A DNA stretch of 64,000 bases, taken from contig NZ_BANU01000025.1 in NCBI RefSeq assembly GCF_000333035.1, positions 1-64,000 of the forward strand, given 5' to 3'. Below, piece by piece: positions 18,281 through 26,866 of the stretch. The notes under the pieces were generated by a model, which was not told the origin of the DNA, made no database searches, and saw only the letters and a list, made by a program, of their open reading frames with translations. The stretch is from Gordonia sihwensis NBRC 108236. Its GTDB lineage: Bacteria > Actinomycetota > Actinomycetes > Mycobacteriales > Mycobacteriaceae. The position numbers were made by a program, and so were the translations under genes. The stretch's first letter is position 1; the number at the start of each line of letters is the position of its first letter.

Positions 18281-20011
18281 ATGACCACCGAAGCCATGAA
18301 CACCGAAGCCGGCGAGCCGGAGACGTTCGACGTCATCGTGGTCGGTGCCGGCGGCGCCGGTCTCGCGGCCGCGCTGACCGCGGCCAGCAAAGGCCTCAAG
18401 ACCGTCCTCATCGAGAAGTCGCCGTACTGGGGCGGATCCACGTCGCGGTCCGGTGGTGGCGTCTGGATTCCGAACAACTCGATCCTGCGCCGAGACGGCG
18501 TCGAGGACACCCCCGAGGAAGCACGCAAGTACGCCCACGCCATCATCGGCGAGCACGCTCCCGCCGAGCGGATCGACACCTACATCGACCGCGGACCGGA
18601 GGCTCTCGACTATCTGATCGCCCATGCACCACTGGAACTCGAGTGGGTCAAGGGATACTCGGACTACTACCCCGAGGCCCCCGGCGGTCGTGCGATGGGA
18701 CGTTCGGTGGAGCCCAAGCCGTTCGACGCCCGACGCCTCGGCGACGATCTCGCGACGCTGCATCCCCAGTACACCAAGGCACCGCTGAACATGGTCGTCC
18801 TGCAGTCCGATTACCGCTGGCTCAACACCGGATTCCGGCACTGGCGCGGCCCCGTCCGAATGGCGAAGGTCGGTGCACGCTTCTTCTGGGCCCGCAGCCG
18901 CGGCAAGAAGATGATCGCCATGGGAGCCGCCCTGGCCGCGGAGCTGCTGCTCGGTTGCCGGCAGGCGGGCGTCGACATCCGGCTCAACACTCCGTTGACC
19001 GATCTGGTGACCGACAACGGCGCCGTGGTCGGAGTCAAGGTAGGGACGGGTGACGGCGCCGCCACCGAACTGCGTGCCCGTTACGGTGTGATCCTCGGCA
19101 GCGGCGGCTTCGAGCACAACGCCGAGATGCGCGCGAAGTACCAGCGCGCGCCGATCGGCAGCGAGTGGACCACCGGTGCACCGACCAACACCGGCGACGG
19201 CATCAACGCCGCGCTCGCGGTCGGCGCCGACGTCTCCCTGATGGACGACGCCTGGTGGGGACCCACCATTCCGCTGCCCAAGGGTCCGTGGTTCGCGCTC
19301 TCGGAACGCTCGGTGCCGGGCACCTTCATCGTGAACACCCGGGGCGAGCGCTTCATGAACGAATCGCTCCCCTACGTCGAGGCCGTCCACCAGATGTACG
19401 GCGGCCAGTTCGGCCAGGGCGACGGCCCAGGCGAGAACGTGCCCGGCTGGCTCATCTTCGATCAGCGCTGCCGCAACCGATACCTGTTCGCAGGCGTCAC
19501 CGCACGACAGCCGCTGCCGAAGAGCTGGCTCAAGTCGGGCGTCGTCGTGAAGGCCACGACCATCGCCGAGCTCGCCGAGAAGACCGGCCTGCCCGCGGAC
19601 AAGCTGCAGGCCACCACCGAGCGCTTCAACGGATTCGCCCGCAGCGGCAAGGACGAGGACTTCCACCGCGGCGACAGCGCCTACGACCACTACTACGGCG
19701 ACATCACCAACAAGCCCAACCCGAGCCTCGGCGTCGTCGACAAGGCGCCCTTCTACGCCGTGAAGATGGTTCCGGGCGATCTGGGCACCAAGGGCGGCGT
19801 CAACACCGACACCGCGGGACGCGCACTGCGAGCCGACGGCAGCGTGATCGAAGGCCTCTACGCCGCGGGCAACACCAGCGCGCCGGTGATGGGCCATACC
19901 TACGCCGGTCCCGGCGCCACGATCGGCCCGGCCATGGTGTTCGGATATCTCGCCGCGCTCGACGCCGTCGAGAAGGCCAAGAACGCCACCGTCTCGCACG
20001 CAGGAGCCTGA
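18281..20011 (+). CDS. kstD: 3-ketosteroid delta-1-dehydrogenase
   Basis: A 576-residue FAD flavoprotein. The dinucleotide motif is VVGAGGAGLAAA (Gly22, Gly24, Gly27), followed by EKSPYWGGSTSRSGGG. The C-terminal active-site segment is GHTYAGPGATIGPAM, with the conserved Tyr and Gly of KstD. It introduces the C1-C2 double bond into 3-keto-4-ene steroids; with KshA it yields the unstable intermediate that opens to 3-HSA. GGCAGGAA precedes the ATG. It is first in a three-gene operon with a chsH3-like gene and a DUF6918 gene, under two KstR boxes. Confidence 0.94.
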   Translation: MTTEAMNTEAGEPETFDVIVVGAGGAGLAAALTAASKGLKTVLIEKSPYWGGSTSRSGGGVWIPNNSILRRDGVEDTPEEARKYAHAIIGEHAPAERIDTYIDRGPEALDYLIAHAPLELEWVKGYSDYYPEAPGGRAMGRSVEPKPFDARRLGDDLATLHPQYTKAPLNMVVLQSDYRWLNTGFRHWRGPVRMAKVGARFFWARSRGKKMIAMGAALAAELLLGCRQAGVDIRLNTPLTDLVTDNGAVVGVKVGTGDGAATELRARYGVILGSGGFEHNAEMRAKYQRAPIGSEWTTGAPTNTGDGINAALAVGADVSLMDDAWWGPTIPLPKGPWFALSERSVPGTFIVNTRGERFMNESLPYVEAVHQMYGGQFGQGDGPGENVPGWLIFDQRCRNRYLFAGVTARQPLPKSWLKSGVVVKATTIAELAEKTGLPADKLQATTERFNGFARSGKDEDFHRGDSAYDHYYGDITNKPNPSLGVVDKAPFYAVKMVPGDLGTKGGVNTDTAGRALRADGSVIEGLYAAGNTSAPVMGHTYAGPGATIGPAMVFGYLAALDAVEKAKNATVSHAGA

Positions 20012-20014
20012 TTC

Positions 20015-20875
20015 ATGCCCATCGATCCCTCAGTCGCCGCCGGCGCCGACCTCGGTGAAGTGACGTTCTCGTGGACGCCGCGCGAAGTGGCGCTCTACAA
20101 CCTCGCCGTGGGCGGGGCCCACGACCCGTTGGACACCGCGGGTCTGCAGTACGTCCACGACTCGGAGCCGAAGGTACTGCCGTCGTTCGCCACCGTCGCG
20201 GCGACGTTCAACGCCACCGAGGCACCGAAGGTGTCGTTCCCCGGAGTGGACATCGACCTGTCGAAGGTGGTTCATGGCGCCCAGCAGGTGCGGGTGCACC
20301 GGCCGCTGCCCGCGACCGGCACCGCGACCACCCGCACGCGCATCGCCGAGGTGCAGGACAAGGGCTCGGCCGCGGTCGTCATCCAGGAATCGGTCACTCG
20401 CGACGAGAACGGCGAGCCGCTCTGGACGGCACGATCGTCGATCTTCGCCAAGGGCGAGGGCGGATTCGGCGGCGAGCGCGGCTCGTCGACCCGGGTGGAT
20501 CTCCCCGACCGCGCCGCCGACCGCGAGATCCTGGTGCCGACCCAGCCGAACCAGGCGCTCCTCTACCGACTGTGCGGTGATCGAAACCCCCTGCACAGCG
20601 ATCCGGAATTCGCGTCCGAGGCCGGCTTCCCGCGGCCGATCCTGCACGGGCTGTGCACGTACGGCAGCGTCTGCCGGGCCGTGGTCGACGAGGTCTTCGG
20701 CGGCGACGTCTCGGCCGTGGCCGATTACGGTGTGAGCTTCGCCGGAGTTGTGTTCCCCGGCGAGACGCTCCGAGTCCGCGCCTGGGAAGATGGCGACCGA
20801 CTGCTCGTGGCCACCACCGTCGTCGACCGCGACGACGCACCGGCCCTGAGCAACGTCGTGTTCCTCGAATCCTGA
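20015..20875 (+). CDS. chsH3: MaoC-like enoyl-CoA hydratase, ChsH3/Hsd4B-like
   Basis: A 286-residue double hot-dog protein. An N-terminal MaoC-like half (about 1-150) is followed by a catalytic half with the hydratase-2 motif YRLCGDRNPLHSDPEFA and then GFPRPILHGLCTYG. It starts 3 bp after kstD, as Rv3538 follows kstD (Rv3537) in M. tuberculosis. That protein, described as ChsH3, hydrates a 24-oyl-CoA enoyl intermediate in cholesterol side-chain oxidation. The symbol rests on size, motif and synteny. Confidence 0.82.
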   Translation: MPIDPSVAAGADLGEVTFSWTPREVALYNLAVGGAHDPLDTAGLQYVHDSEPKVLPSFATVAATFNATEAPKVSFPGVDIDLSKVVHGAQQVRVHRPLPATGTATTRTRIAEVQDKGSAAVVIQESVTRDENGEPLWTARSSIFAKGEGGFGGERGSSTRVDLPDRAADREILVPTQPNQALLYRLCGDRNPLHSDPEFASEAGFPRPILHGLCTYGSVCRAVVDEVFGGDVSAVADYGVSFAGVVFPGETLRVRAWEDGDRLLVATTVVDRDDAPALSNVVFLES

Positions 20876-20889
20876 CCGAAAGGCTCTGC

Positions 20890-21321
20890 ATGACCGCCTC
20901 GCTCCTGCCCCTGCTCGACGCCAACCGCGAAGCCATGGCTTCCGACTTCGCCGACGTCATCGACGCGGAGGTGAAGAAGCAGTCCGGCCTGTCGGGCGCG
21001 GCGATCAAGACCGCGTACTCCGCGGCTCAGAAGTTCAAGCCGGGCGTGGTCCAGGTGGCGACGAACAAGATGCTGCCCGACTTCATGACCGCGCTCTCGC
21101 CGCTGTGGGATTCGAGGCCCGCGGGCACGCCCTTCGGCGCTCACCTGGCAGCCAACGGCGACCAGGCCGCCGAGGCGCTGCTCGCCGTCACCGACGGACA
21201 GGCGCAGAGCGCCCCGTCGGTCCTCGCGAAGGCGTACAAGAGCGTCCGCGGCAAGGCCAAGGGCCACGTCATCGACGCTCTGGACCCGGTGGGCGCGGTC
21301 GTCGAGAAGTACGCGGGCTAG
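20890..21321 (+). CDS. DUF6918-family conserved protein
   Basis: A 143-residue, probably helical soluble protein with the conserved stretch KKQSGLSGAAIKTAYSAAQK and a Lys-rich C-terminal part (KAYKSVRGKAKGHV). It matches the actinobacterial DUF6918 family as I remember it. The ATG is preceded by GAAAGGCT, 14 bp after the upstream stop. It is the third gene of the kstD operon and ends at a strong terminator. Its function is unknown, and its presence in a KstR-controlled operon does not define one. Confidence 0.78.
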   Translation: MTASLLPLLDANREAMASDFADVIDAEVKKQSGLSGAAIKTAYSAAQKFKPGVVQVATNKMLPDFMTALSPLWDSRPAGTPFGAHLAANGDQAAEALLAVTDGQAQSAPSVLAKAYKSVRGKAKGHVIDALDPVGAVVEKYAG

Positions 21322-21333
21322 TTCAGTGACGAC

Positions 21334-21375
21334 GCGAGCGCGGCTTGATCGTGAAGACGATCAAGCCGCGCTTGC
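21334..21375. terminator. Bidirectional terminator hairpin after the kstD operon
   Basis: A 19-bp stem (21334-21352 with 21357-21375, one mismatch) closes a GAAG loop. It ends the rightward kstD operon and overlaps the last codons and stop of the leftward 45-residue membrane gene. Confidence 0.82.
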
Positions 21376-21498
21376 GACTATCAGGAGCAGGACGGTGAGG
21401 ATCGCGGCGAGAACCGCGACCATCGCGAGCAGACGCCAGATGTGGATTCGGCCCTGCCGGATCTCGGTGACGCCGGACGTCAGCTGGTTGGAAGCCAT
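21361..21498 (-). CDS. Small single-span membrane protein (45 residues)
   Basis: A short reading frame starting MASNQLTSGVTEIRQG, followed by one hydrophobic helix of about 24 residues (WRLLAMVAVLAAILTVLLLI) and ending ASAA. AGGGAGAG lies about ten bases upstream of ATG 21498. The amphipathic N-terminus and single span resemble small membrane modulators, but no family is recognised. Its 3' end is built into the terminator hairpin shared with the kstD operon. The ribosome-binding site and protein-like composition support it, although short length limits certainty. Confidence 0.6.
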   Translation of the reverse strand: MASNQLTSGVTEIRQGRIHIWRLLAMVAVLAAILTVLLLIVASAA

Positions 21499-21538
21499 GG
21501 TGATCAACTCTCCCTCGAGATCGTGATCTGTTGTCCGT

Positions 21539-23164
21539 GTGACCAATGTGTCACAAGTTACAAAAGAAGGCGATGAACAGACTGTGCGTGTCGGGCAAAG
21601 AACCAGCAACGATTCGATGACCTTCGCGACGGCGTGGCTGATCCTCGTCGCCTGTCTCGCGGTGAGCCTGGTGGTGGCGGCGATGGCCGCGCTCAACACC
21701 GCGCTGCCCGACATCGCCCGCGCCACCGGCGCCACCACCGCGCAGATGACGTGGATCATCGACGGCTACACCTTGGTACTGGCCGCGCTGCTGCTGCCCG
21801 CGGGTGCGATCGGCGACCGGATCGGACGCAAGCCGGTTCTGATGATCGGTCTGGTGGTCTTCGGAATCGGCTCACTGGCCGCGGTCTGGGTGGACACCCC
21901 CACCCAGCTCATCCTCACCCGCGTGGTCGCCGGCGTCGGCGCCGCGATGATCATGCCGGCCACACTGTCGCTCATCACGGCCGGTGTCCCGCGTGAGAAG
22001 CGCGCGCTCGCGATCAGCATCTGGGCCGGCGTGGCCGGGGCCGGCGCGATAATGGGCTTCTTCGTCACCGGGGTTCTGCTCAACTTCTTCGGATGGCATT
22101 CGGTCTTCATCACGTTCGCGGCGTCGTCGGCGGCCACCCTCCTGCTCACCGTCACGATCGGCAGTTCGAAGGACGACGCCCCGGGACGGTTCGACTACAT
22201 CGGCTCGCTGACGTCGATGACCGCGATCGCCGCCGTCGTCTACGGCCTGCTCGAGGCGCCGCATCGGGGATGGACGAACCCGCTCATCCTGATCTGCCTG
22301 ATCGGTGGCGCGGCGATGATCGCCGCGTTCATCGTGATCGAACTGCGCAGATCCTCGCCTCTGCTCGACGTGAACCTGTTTCGCAACCGCGCTTTCGCCG
22401 CCGGTTCCCTGTCGGTGGCGCTGCAGTTCCTCGCCTCCTTCGGCGTCTTCTATCTGCTGCTCCTGCAGTTGCAGCTGGTGTTCGGCTACTCGGCACTCAA
22501 GTCGGCGGTCGCGCTGTTCCCGATGGTGGTCGGCGTCGGCGTCTTCGCCATGATCGGGAACCTCGTGGCGGTCCGCTACTCGCTGCGTGCGGTTCTCGCC
22601 ACCGGCATCGCGATCGCCGCGGCCGGCGTACTCGCGCTCGGGATCGTCGACGCCGACGTGTACTGGAAGCTGGGCGTGATGCTCGGCGTGTGCGCTGTCG
22701 GTATCGGGCTGGCGACGGCCCCGTCCACCACCGCGATCATGTCCAATACCCCGTTGGAGAACCAAGGCGTCGGATCGGCTGTCAACGACACCGCCCGCGA
22801 ACTCGGTGCGGCGATCGGTATCGCCCTGGCGGGCAGCATCCTGGCGGCCGGGTACGACAGACGCATCACCGGCACCGCGCAGGACGTCCACGACCAGCTG
22901 GCGACGATCGACCCGGACGCCGCCGAACGCGCCGCCGACGGGGTGCGCGGCTCGCTGGCGGGTGCCGTGGAGGTGGCCGGTCACCTGCCACCGCAGGCGT
23001 CTTCGCTCGCCGAGAAGATCACCGAGGGCGCGTATGCGGCGTTCCTGCCTCCGCTGCAGTCCGCCTGTCTGGTGCTCGGTTCGATCCTGCTCGCGGGCGC
23101 GGCCTTCCTCGGCTGGTTCGCTCCTCGCGCGGTCCTCGCACCCGAACCCCGCCTCGACGACTGA
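21539..23164 (+). CDS. MFS drug-efflux transporter, DHA2 (14-TMS) family
   Basis: A 541-residue polytopic protein with the EmrB/QacA pattern: NTALPDIARATGATTAQMTWIIDGY in TM1-2, the motif A loop GDRIGRKP and the TM5 motif C region (GAIMGFFVTG). Family members export drugs or dyes by proton antiport. The start is uncertain: GTG 21539 overlaps a GTGAC-N6-GTCAC palindrome, and ATG 21617 would leave a shorter cytoplasmic N-terminus. It may form a unit with the following SDR gene (58 bp gap). No regulator gene is adjacent. Confidence 0.88.
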   Translation: MTNVSQVTKEGDEQTVRVGQRTSNDSMTFATAWLILVACLAVSLVVAAMAALNTALPDIARATGATTAQMTWIIDGYTLVLAALLLPAGAIGDRIGRKPVLMIGLVVFGIGSLAAVWVDTPTQLILTRVVAGVGAAMIMPATLSLITAGVPREKRALAISIWAGVAGAGAIMGFFVTGVLLNFFGWHSVFITFAASSAATLLLTVTIGSSKDDAPGRFDYIGSLTSMTAIAAVVYGLLEAPHRGWTNPLILICLIGGAAMIAAFIVIELRRSSPLLDVNLFRNRAFAAGSLSVALQFLASFGVFYLLLLQLQLVFGYSALKSAVALFPMVVGVGVFAMIGNLVAVRYSLRAVLATGIAIAAAGVLALGIVDADVYWKLGVMLGVCAVGIGLATAPSTTAIMSNTPLENQGVGSAVNDTARELGAAIGIALAGSILAAGYDRRITGTAQDVHDQLATIDPDAAERAADGVRGSLAGAVEVAGHLPPQASSLAEKITEGAYAAFLPPLQSACLVLGSILLAGAAFLGWFAPRAVLAPEPRLDD

Positions 23165-23222
23165 GCACCTCCGTCCGCCGGGGCCTCTCGCTTCGACGGT
23201 CGCCGAGGGGCAGACTGGACTC

Positions 23223-24074
23223 ATGCGCTTCTCGTTCCGCCGGCACCGACCCGTTCAGATCGCAGGCACCACCGTGGCGATCACCGGCGCCGCGCGGGGT
23301 ATCGGCTTCGCGATCGCCGACCGGTTGACGGCCCTCGGCGCTCGCGTGGCGATCGGCGACCTCGACGCCGACGCGGCTCACCGTGCGGCGGACAGACTCG
23401 GCGGAACCGCCCGCGGCTACCGCCTGGACGTCACCGACGACGACTCGTTCGCCGCCTTCCTGGCCGATGCGGCAGCCGACCTCGGTCCGATCGACGTGCT
23501 CGTCAACAACGCGGGCGTGATGTGGGTCGGCCCCTTCGACACCGAACCCGCGATCGCCGCCGAGCGGATGGTGGCGGTGAACCTGCTGGGAGTGATCCGC
23601 GGTGTGCGCCTGGCCGCGCCGGAGATGCGGCACCGCGGACGCGGCCACATCGTCACGGTGGCTTCAGCGGCGTCGCGTCTCGCTCCGCCGGGCGAATCCT
23701 CTTATGCCGCAACCAAACACGGGGTTCTCGGCTACCTCACCGGCGTACGGGAGGAACTGCGCGGCACCGGCGTCGCGATCACCGCGGTGATGCCGACCGT
23801 GGTCGACACCGAGTTGGCGGCCGGGACCTCCTCGGGATCGGTGAAGCGGCTGAGTCCGGACGACGTCGCGGCCGCGGTGGTGTCGGCGATCGAGACCAGG
23901 CGCTTCCAGGTATGGGTGCCGCGGACCGTCGGAGCCCTGGTCGCGATCTCCGGCGTTCTGCCGCAATCGGTGCGCGACCGCGCCCTGCGTGCCACGGTGC
24001 CGAACCAGGTCGCCGCGGTGACGGGATCCTCGGTGCGGTCGGCGTACGAGAAGCCGCTCACGGACGGCGAGTGA
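23223..24074 (+). CDS. Short-chain dehydrogenase/reductase
   Basis: A 283-residue classical SDR with ITGAARGIG at the cofactor site, NNAGVMWVG, and the catalytic YAATKHG (Tyr-x-x-x-Lys). An extra C-terminal segment of about 60 residues with a hydrophobic stretch (VGALVAISGVLPQ) is common in mycobacterial SDRs linked to lipid metabolism. The N-terminus is basic (MRFSFRRHR). It follows the MFS gene on the same strand. The substrate cannot be assigned. Confidence 0.85.
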   Translation: MRFSFRRHRPVQIAGTTVAITGAARGIGFAIADRLTALGARVAIGDLDADAAHRAADRLGGTARGYRLDVTDDDSFAAFLADAAADLGPIDVLVNNAGVMWVGPFDTEPAIAAERMVAVNLLGVIRGVRLAAPEMRHRGRGHIVTVASAASRLAPPGESSYAATKHGVLGYLTGVREELRGTGVAITAVMPTVVDTELAAGTSSGSVKRLSPDDVAAAVVSAIETRRFQVWVPRTVGALVAISGVLPQSVRDRALRATVPNQVAAVTGSSVRSAYEKPLTDGE

Positions 24075-24174
24075 CGTCCGGCCGATGACATGACGGAGAG
24101 GATCGTCCGAATCGACCTGCTCCTGCGGGTAATCTGACGGGCATCGCAGGGGCACCGACCTTCAGGGGGCACGG

Positions 24175-24777
24175 ATGAAGTGCACCTTCACGGCCGACGC
24201 GCGAGCGTTCACGATCACCGCACTGGCACTCCTGACGGCAGCGGCGCTGTCGTCATGCACACCGGGCGACGAGTCCGCACCGACCAGTTCGCTGAGCGGC
24301 ATCTCGGCCATCGCACCGCCGCCGGCGCGCACCTCCACCGTCATCGTCACGTCGATCCCGCTCACCGGCGAGACCACCTCGTCGGCCACCACCGTCGACA
24401 CGGCCCCCTACGCCGTTTCCGGGCAACCGGGAAGCTACCGATGGAGCTATGCGCGAGATCCCCTTCGCGAATGCGTACTGCAGCCGGCGGGGTCCCGCCT
24501 GCCGCAGCGCATCACCTGCGCCGCCCCTTACCCCGAGGACGCGCCGAGTATCCGCATCGGCGCATTCGACGGGCCACCGAACGCGATCACGTTGACCGCG
24601 CAGGGAACCGAACCGACGATCACCGAAGGCGGGCCGACCCCGGCCCCCGCGCTGACGGCCGGACACCGGCTGACCTTCGGCGACCTCTCGTGCACCGCGC
24701 TGCCCGGCGACGCGATCACGTGCACCTCACCGGACGGCTGGTTCACCGTCGCGAACGGCGTGCTGACCACGTCCTGA
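24175..24777 (+). CDS. Putative lipoprotein of unknown function
   Basis: A 200-residue secreted protein. The signal peptide ends in a lipobox (AALSSC, Cys at about residue 27), followed by a Ser/Thr/Pro-rich linker to about residue 75. A compact C-terminal part follows with cysteines in RECVL, ITCAAP, LSCTAL and ITCTSP that could form two disulfides. No known domain is recognised. It stands alone and converges on the DUF5313 gene, 5 bp from its stop. GC content is typical of the window. Confidence 0.75.
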   Translation: MKCTFTADARAFTITALALLTAAALSSCTPGDESAPTSSLSGISAIAPPPARTSTVIVTSIPLTGETTSSATTVDTAPYAVSGQPGSYRWSYARDPLRECVLQPAGSRLPQRITCAAPYPEDAPSIRIGAFDGPPNAITLTAQGTEPTITEGGPTPAPALTAGHRLTFGDLSCTALPGDAITCTSPDGWFTVANGVLTTS

Positions 24778-24782
24778 GCGGA

Positions 24783-25166
24783 TCAGCCACGGCGGTCGGC
24801 GTAGACGGCCTCGTAGCGCTCCTTCTCCCGATCGGCTCGCGCCTGCTGTCGCTGGGTCAGCGGTGAGTTGCCGAGCCCGTGCTTACGCATGCGGAGAACC
24901 CGGTTCTGATCCATGTACGACGCGGAGAAGATCAGCGCGAGCAGCACCGCCAGCAAAACCATCAGGCCGCGGATCCACATCTCGCCGCCGAACGCGAAGA
25001 ACATGACGAGGTAGAGCGGCAGAAAGCAGAACTGCGAACGGATCAGGTGACGGAGGGTCGCGGTCCGGCCGGTGAGATCGTTGCGCACCCACTCGCGCTT
25101 CGACTCGGGGAGCGTGCCCCCGTAGGCGTAGACAACCCATTGAATCGGATTCGGGCGACCGCTCAT
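24783..25166 (-). CDS. DUF5313-family membrane protein
   Basis: A 127-residue protein with the family signature RPNPIQWVVYAYGGTLP and WVRNDLTGRTATLRHLIR. Two transmembrane helices follow (about 45-65 and 68-90) and then a basic, charged C-terminal tail. DUF5313 is restricted mainly to Mycobacteriales and has no known function. ATG 25166 was chosen because the conserved block begins at once; a longer in-frame start at 25196 adds ten residues. It diverges from a MarR gene with 97 bp between. Confidence 0.8.
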   Translation of the reverse strand: MSGRPNPIQWVVYAYGGTLPESKREWVRNDLTGRTATLRHLIRSQFCFLPLYLVMFFAFGGEMWIRGLMVLLAVLLALIFSASYMDQNRVLRMRKHGLGNSPLTQRQQARADREKERYEAVYADRRG

Positions 25167-25263
25167 CCTGAAAACCTCCGTCTTTAGATCGTGCACTACT
25201 CAATATTGCACTATCTATCACGCGATTCAATAGCGCCCTATGAAATAGTCGTAGACTCGTGTC

Positions 25264-25716
25264 ATGGCCCACATCCCCGGTAATCCCCTCCTGCTGGAAC
25301 GGCAGGTCTGCTTCGCGCTCGCCCTCGCCAACCGATCGGTGCTCCGGGTGTATCGACGGCTGCTGGAACCGCTCGGCCTCACCCACCCCCAGTACCTGGT
25401 GATGCTGGCGCTGTGGCAGCACGCACCGCTGCCGGTCAACGAGATCGGCCGGTTACTGCAGCTCGACTCGGCGACTCTGTCCCCGCTGCTCAAGCGCCTC
25501 GAAGCCGACGGCGTCATCGAACGACGACGCAGCGACGACGACGAACGCAAGGTGGAGATCCATCTCACCGAGGCCGGTGTGGCACTGCGCGAGCAGGCAC
25601 TCGACATCCCGCCGCAGGTGGTCGACGCCCTGGGCGGAGACCTGGAACTGCTCGGCGAACTCCACGCCGTTCTGACCAAGGTGAACGCGGCCGCGGTGGC
25701 CGCCGAAGCCAGGTGA
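25264..25716 (+). CDS. MarR-family regulator, OhrR-like redox sensor
   Basis: A 150-residue winged-helix protein. The N-terminal segment LLERQVCFALALANR places Cys16 where OhrR-type sensors carry their reactive cysteine. The recognition region is NEIGRLLQLDSATLSPLLKR, followed by the wing ERRRSDDDERKVEIHLT. Such regulators release DNA when organic peroxides oxidise the cysteine. No ohr gene is adjacent, so the target may be the gene itself or the divergent DUF5313 gene; the AT-rich intergenic contains CAATATTG (25201-25208) and two TGCACTA repeats. Peroxide sensing is inferred. Confidence 0.85.
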   Translation: MAHIPGNPLLLERQVCFALALANRSVLRVYRRLLEPLGLTHPQYLVMLALWQHAPLPVNEIGRLLQLDSATLSPLLKRLEADGVIERRRSDDDERKVEIHLTEAGVALREQALDIPPQVVDALGGDLELLGELHAVLTKVNAAAVAAEAR

Positions 25717-25723
25717 CCGGAGA

Positions 25724-26866
25724 TCACCGACCGCGACCGACGCACTCGTACACCGCCGCCAGATACTCGTTGGGCTTCGCAGCGCCGACGAGTTCCGGCG
25801 ACATCTTGTTCATCACGTAGGCCACGGCGAGGTCGCGGTCGAGATCGGCGACCACCACCGAACCGCCGAACCCGGTCCACCAGCAGACCCGTCCCTCCGG
25901 GACGCCTGGCATCACCGCACCCGGAAGCGCCCAGCCGAGACCGAAACGCACCGGTACACCGAGGACTCTGTCGACGCCGTCCGCCTGGACGTCGAAGATC
26001 CGCTCGAGAGTGGTGCGCGACAGCGCCGCTCGCCCGCCGACGGCACCGCCTCCGGAGACGAGCGACGCGAGCCGAGCCACCGACCGGGCGTTCCCCTGGC
26101 CGTTCGCCGCTCCGATCTCGGCCGCGAGGAAATCGGGGTCGGTGACGATCGACGGCGCGAACGCCGGGTTCAGGAGCGTTCGGCGGATCAGGCTGTCGGG
26201 CGGAATCGACGAGTAGTCCGCCGCCGCGGATGACGGAGCGACCATCGAGGCGAACCGCTCCGGCGCCTCGTCCGTCACTCCGATGCGGTAGTCGGCGCCG
26301 AGCGGACCGGCGAGTTCCTCGGCGAAGAACCGTCCGAGGCTCGAGCCGGTGACACGCCGGACCACCTCCCCGAGCAGGGTCCCGAAGGTGAGCACGTGGT
26401 AGCCCGAACCCGCGCCGGGCGTCCACCAGGGCTCCTGCGCGGCCAGCAGCGCCGCCGCCTCCTCGTGCGAGTAGATGTCGCTCAGGCTGATGTTCGCATC
26501 CCAGCCTGCGACGCCGCTCGTATGTCCCAGCACCTGCCGGACCAGGACGTTCTGCTTGCCCGCCGCCCCGAACTCCGGCCAGTAGCGGGCGACCGGCGCA
26601 TCGAGATCCACCTCCCCGCGATCGGCGAGCAGCAGGACCGCGAGCGCCGTCATCGTCTTGGTCAGCGAATACGTGTTCGCGAGGGTGTCGCGTTCCCACA
26701 CACGTCCCGAGGGCACGTCGGCCGTGCCGCCCCAGAGATCCACGACCATGTCGTCACCGGAGACCACAGCGAGGCAGGCACCCACCTCTTCGCCCGACTC
26801 GAGCTTGGCGGCGAACAGATCCCGCACCGGCTCGAACGCGGACACGCACGTTCCCGAGACCGTCAT
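25724..26866 (-). CDS. Serine hydrolase, class C beta-lactamase/esterase (EstB-like) fold
   Basis: A 380-residue beta-lactamase-related protein with the nucleophile motif SLTK (Ser-x-x-Lys, about residue 68), a HTSG segment and a Tyr-x-N-type region further on. There is no signal peptide, so it is probably an intracellular esterase rather than a beta-lactamase. The start overlaps the stop of the flavin monooxygenase gene as ATGA, showing coupled translation. A ketone-oxidising monooxygenase followed by an esterase is a common catabolic pair, so hydrolysis of the monooxygenase's ester product is a reasonable inference. Confidence 0.85.
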   Translation of the reverse strand: MTVSGTCVSAFEPVRDLFAAKLESGEEVGACLAVVSGDDMVVDLWGGTADVPSGRVWERDTLANTYSLTKTMTALAVLLLADRGEVDLDAPVARYWPEFGAAGKQNVLVRQVLGHTSGVAGWDANISLSDIYSHEEAAALLAAQEPWWTPGAGSGYHVLTFGTLLGEVVRRVTGSSLGRFFAEELAGPLGADYRIGVTDEAPERFASMVAPSSAAADYSSIPPDSLIRRTLLNPAFAPSIVTDPDFLAAEIGAANGQGNARSVARLASLVSGGGAVGGRAALSRTTLERIFDVQADGVDRVLGVPVRFGLGWALPGAVMPGVPEGRVCWWTGFGGSVVVADLDRDLAVAYVMNKMSPELVGAAKPNEYLAAVYECVGRGR

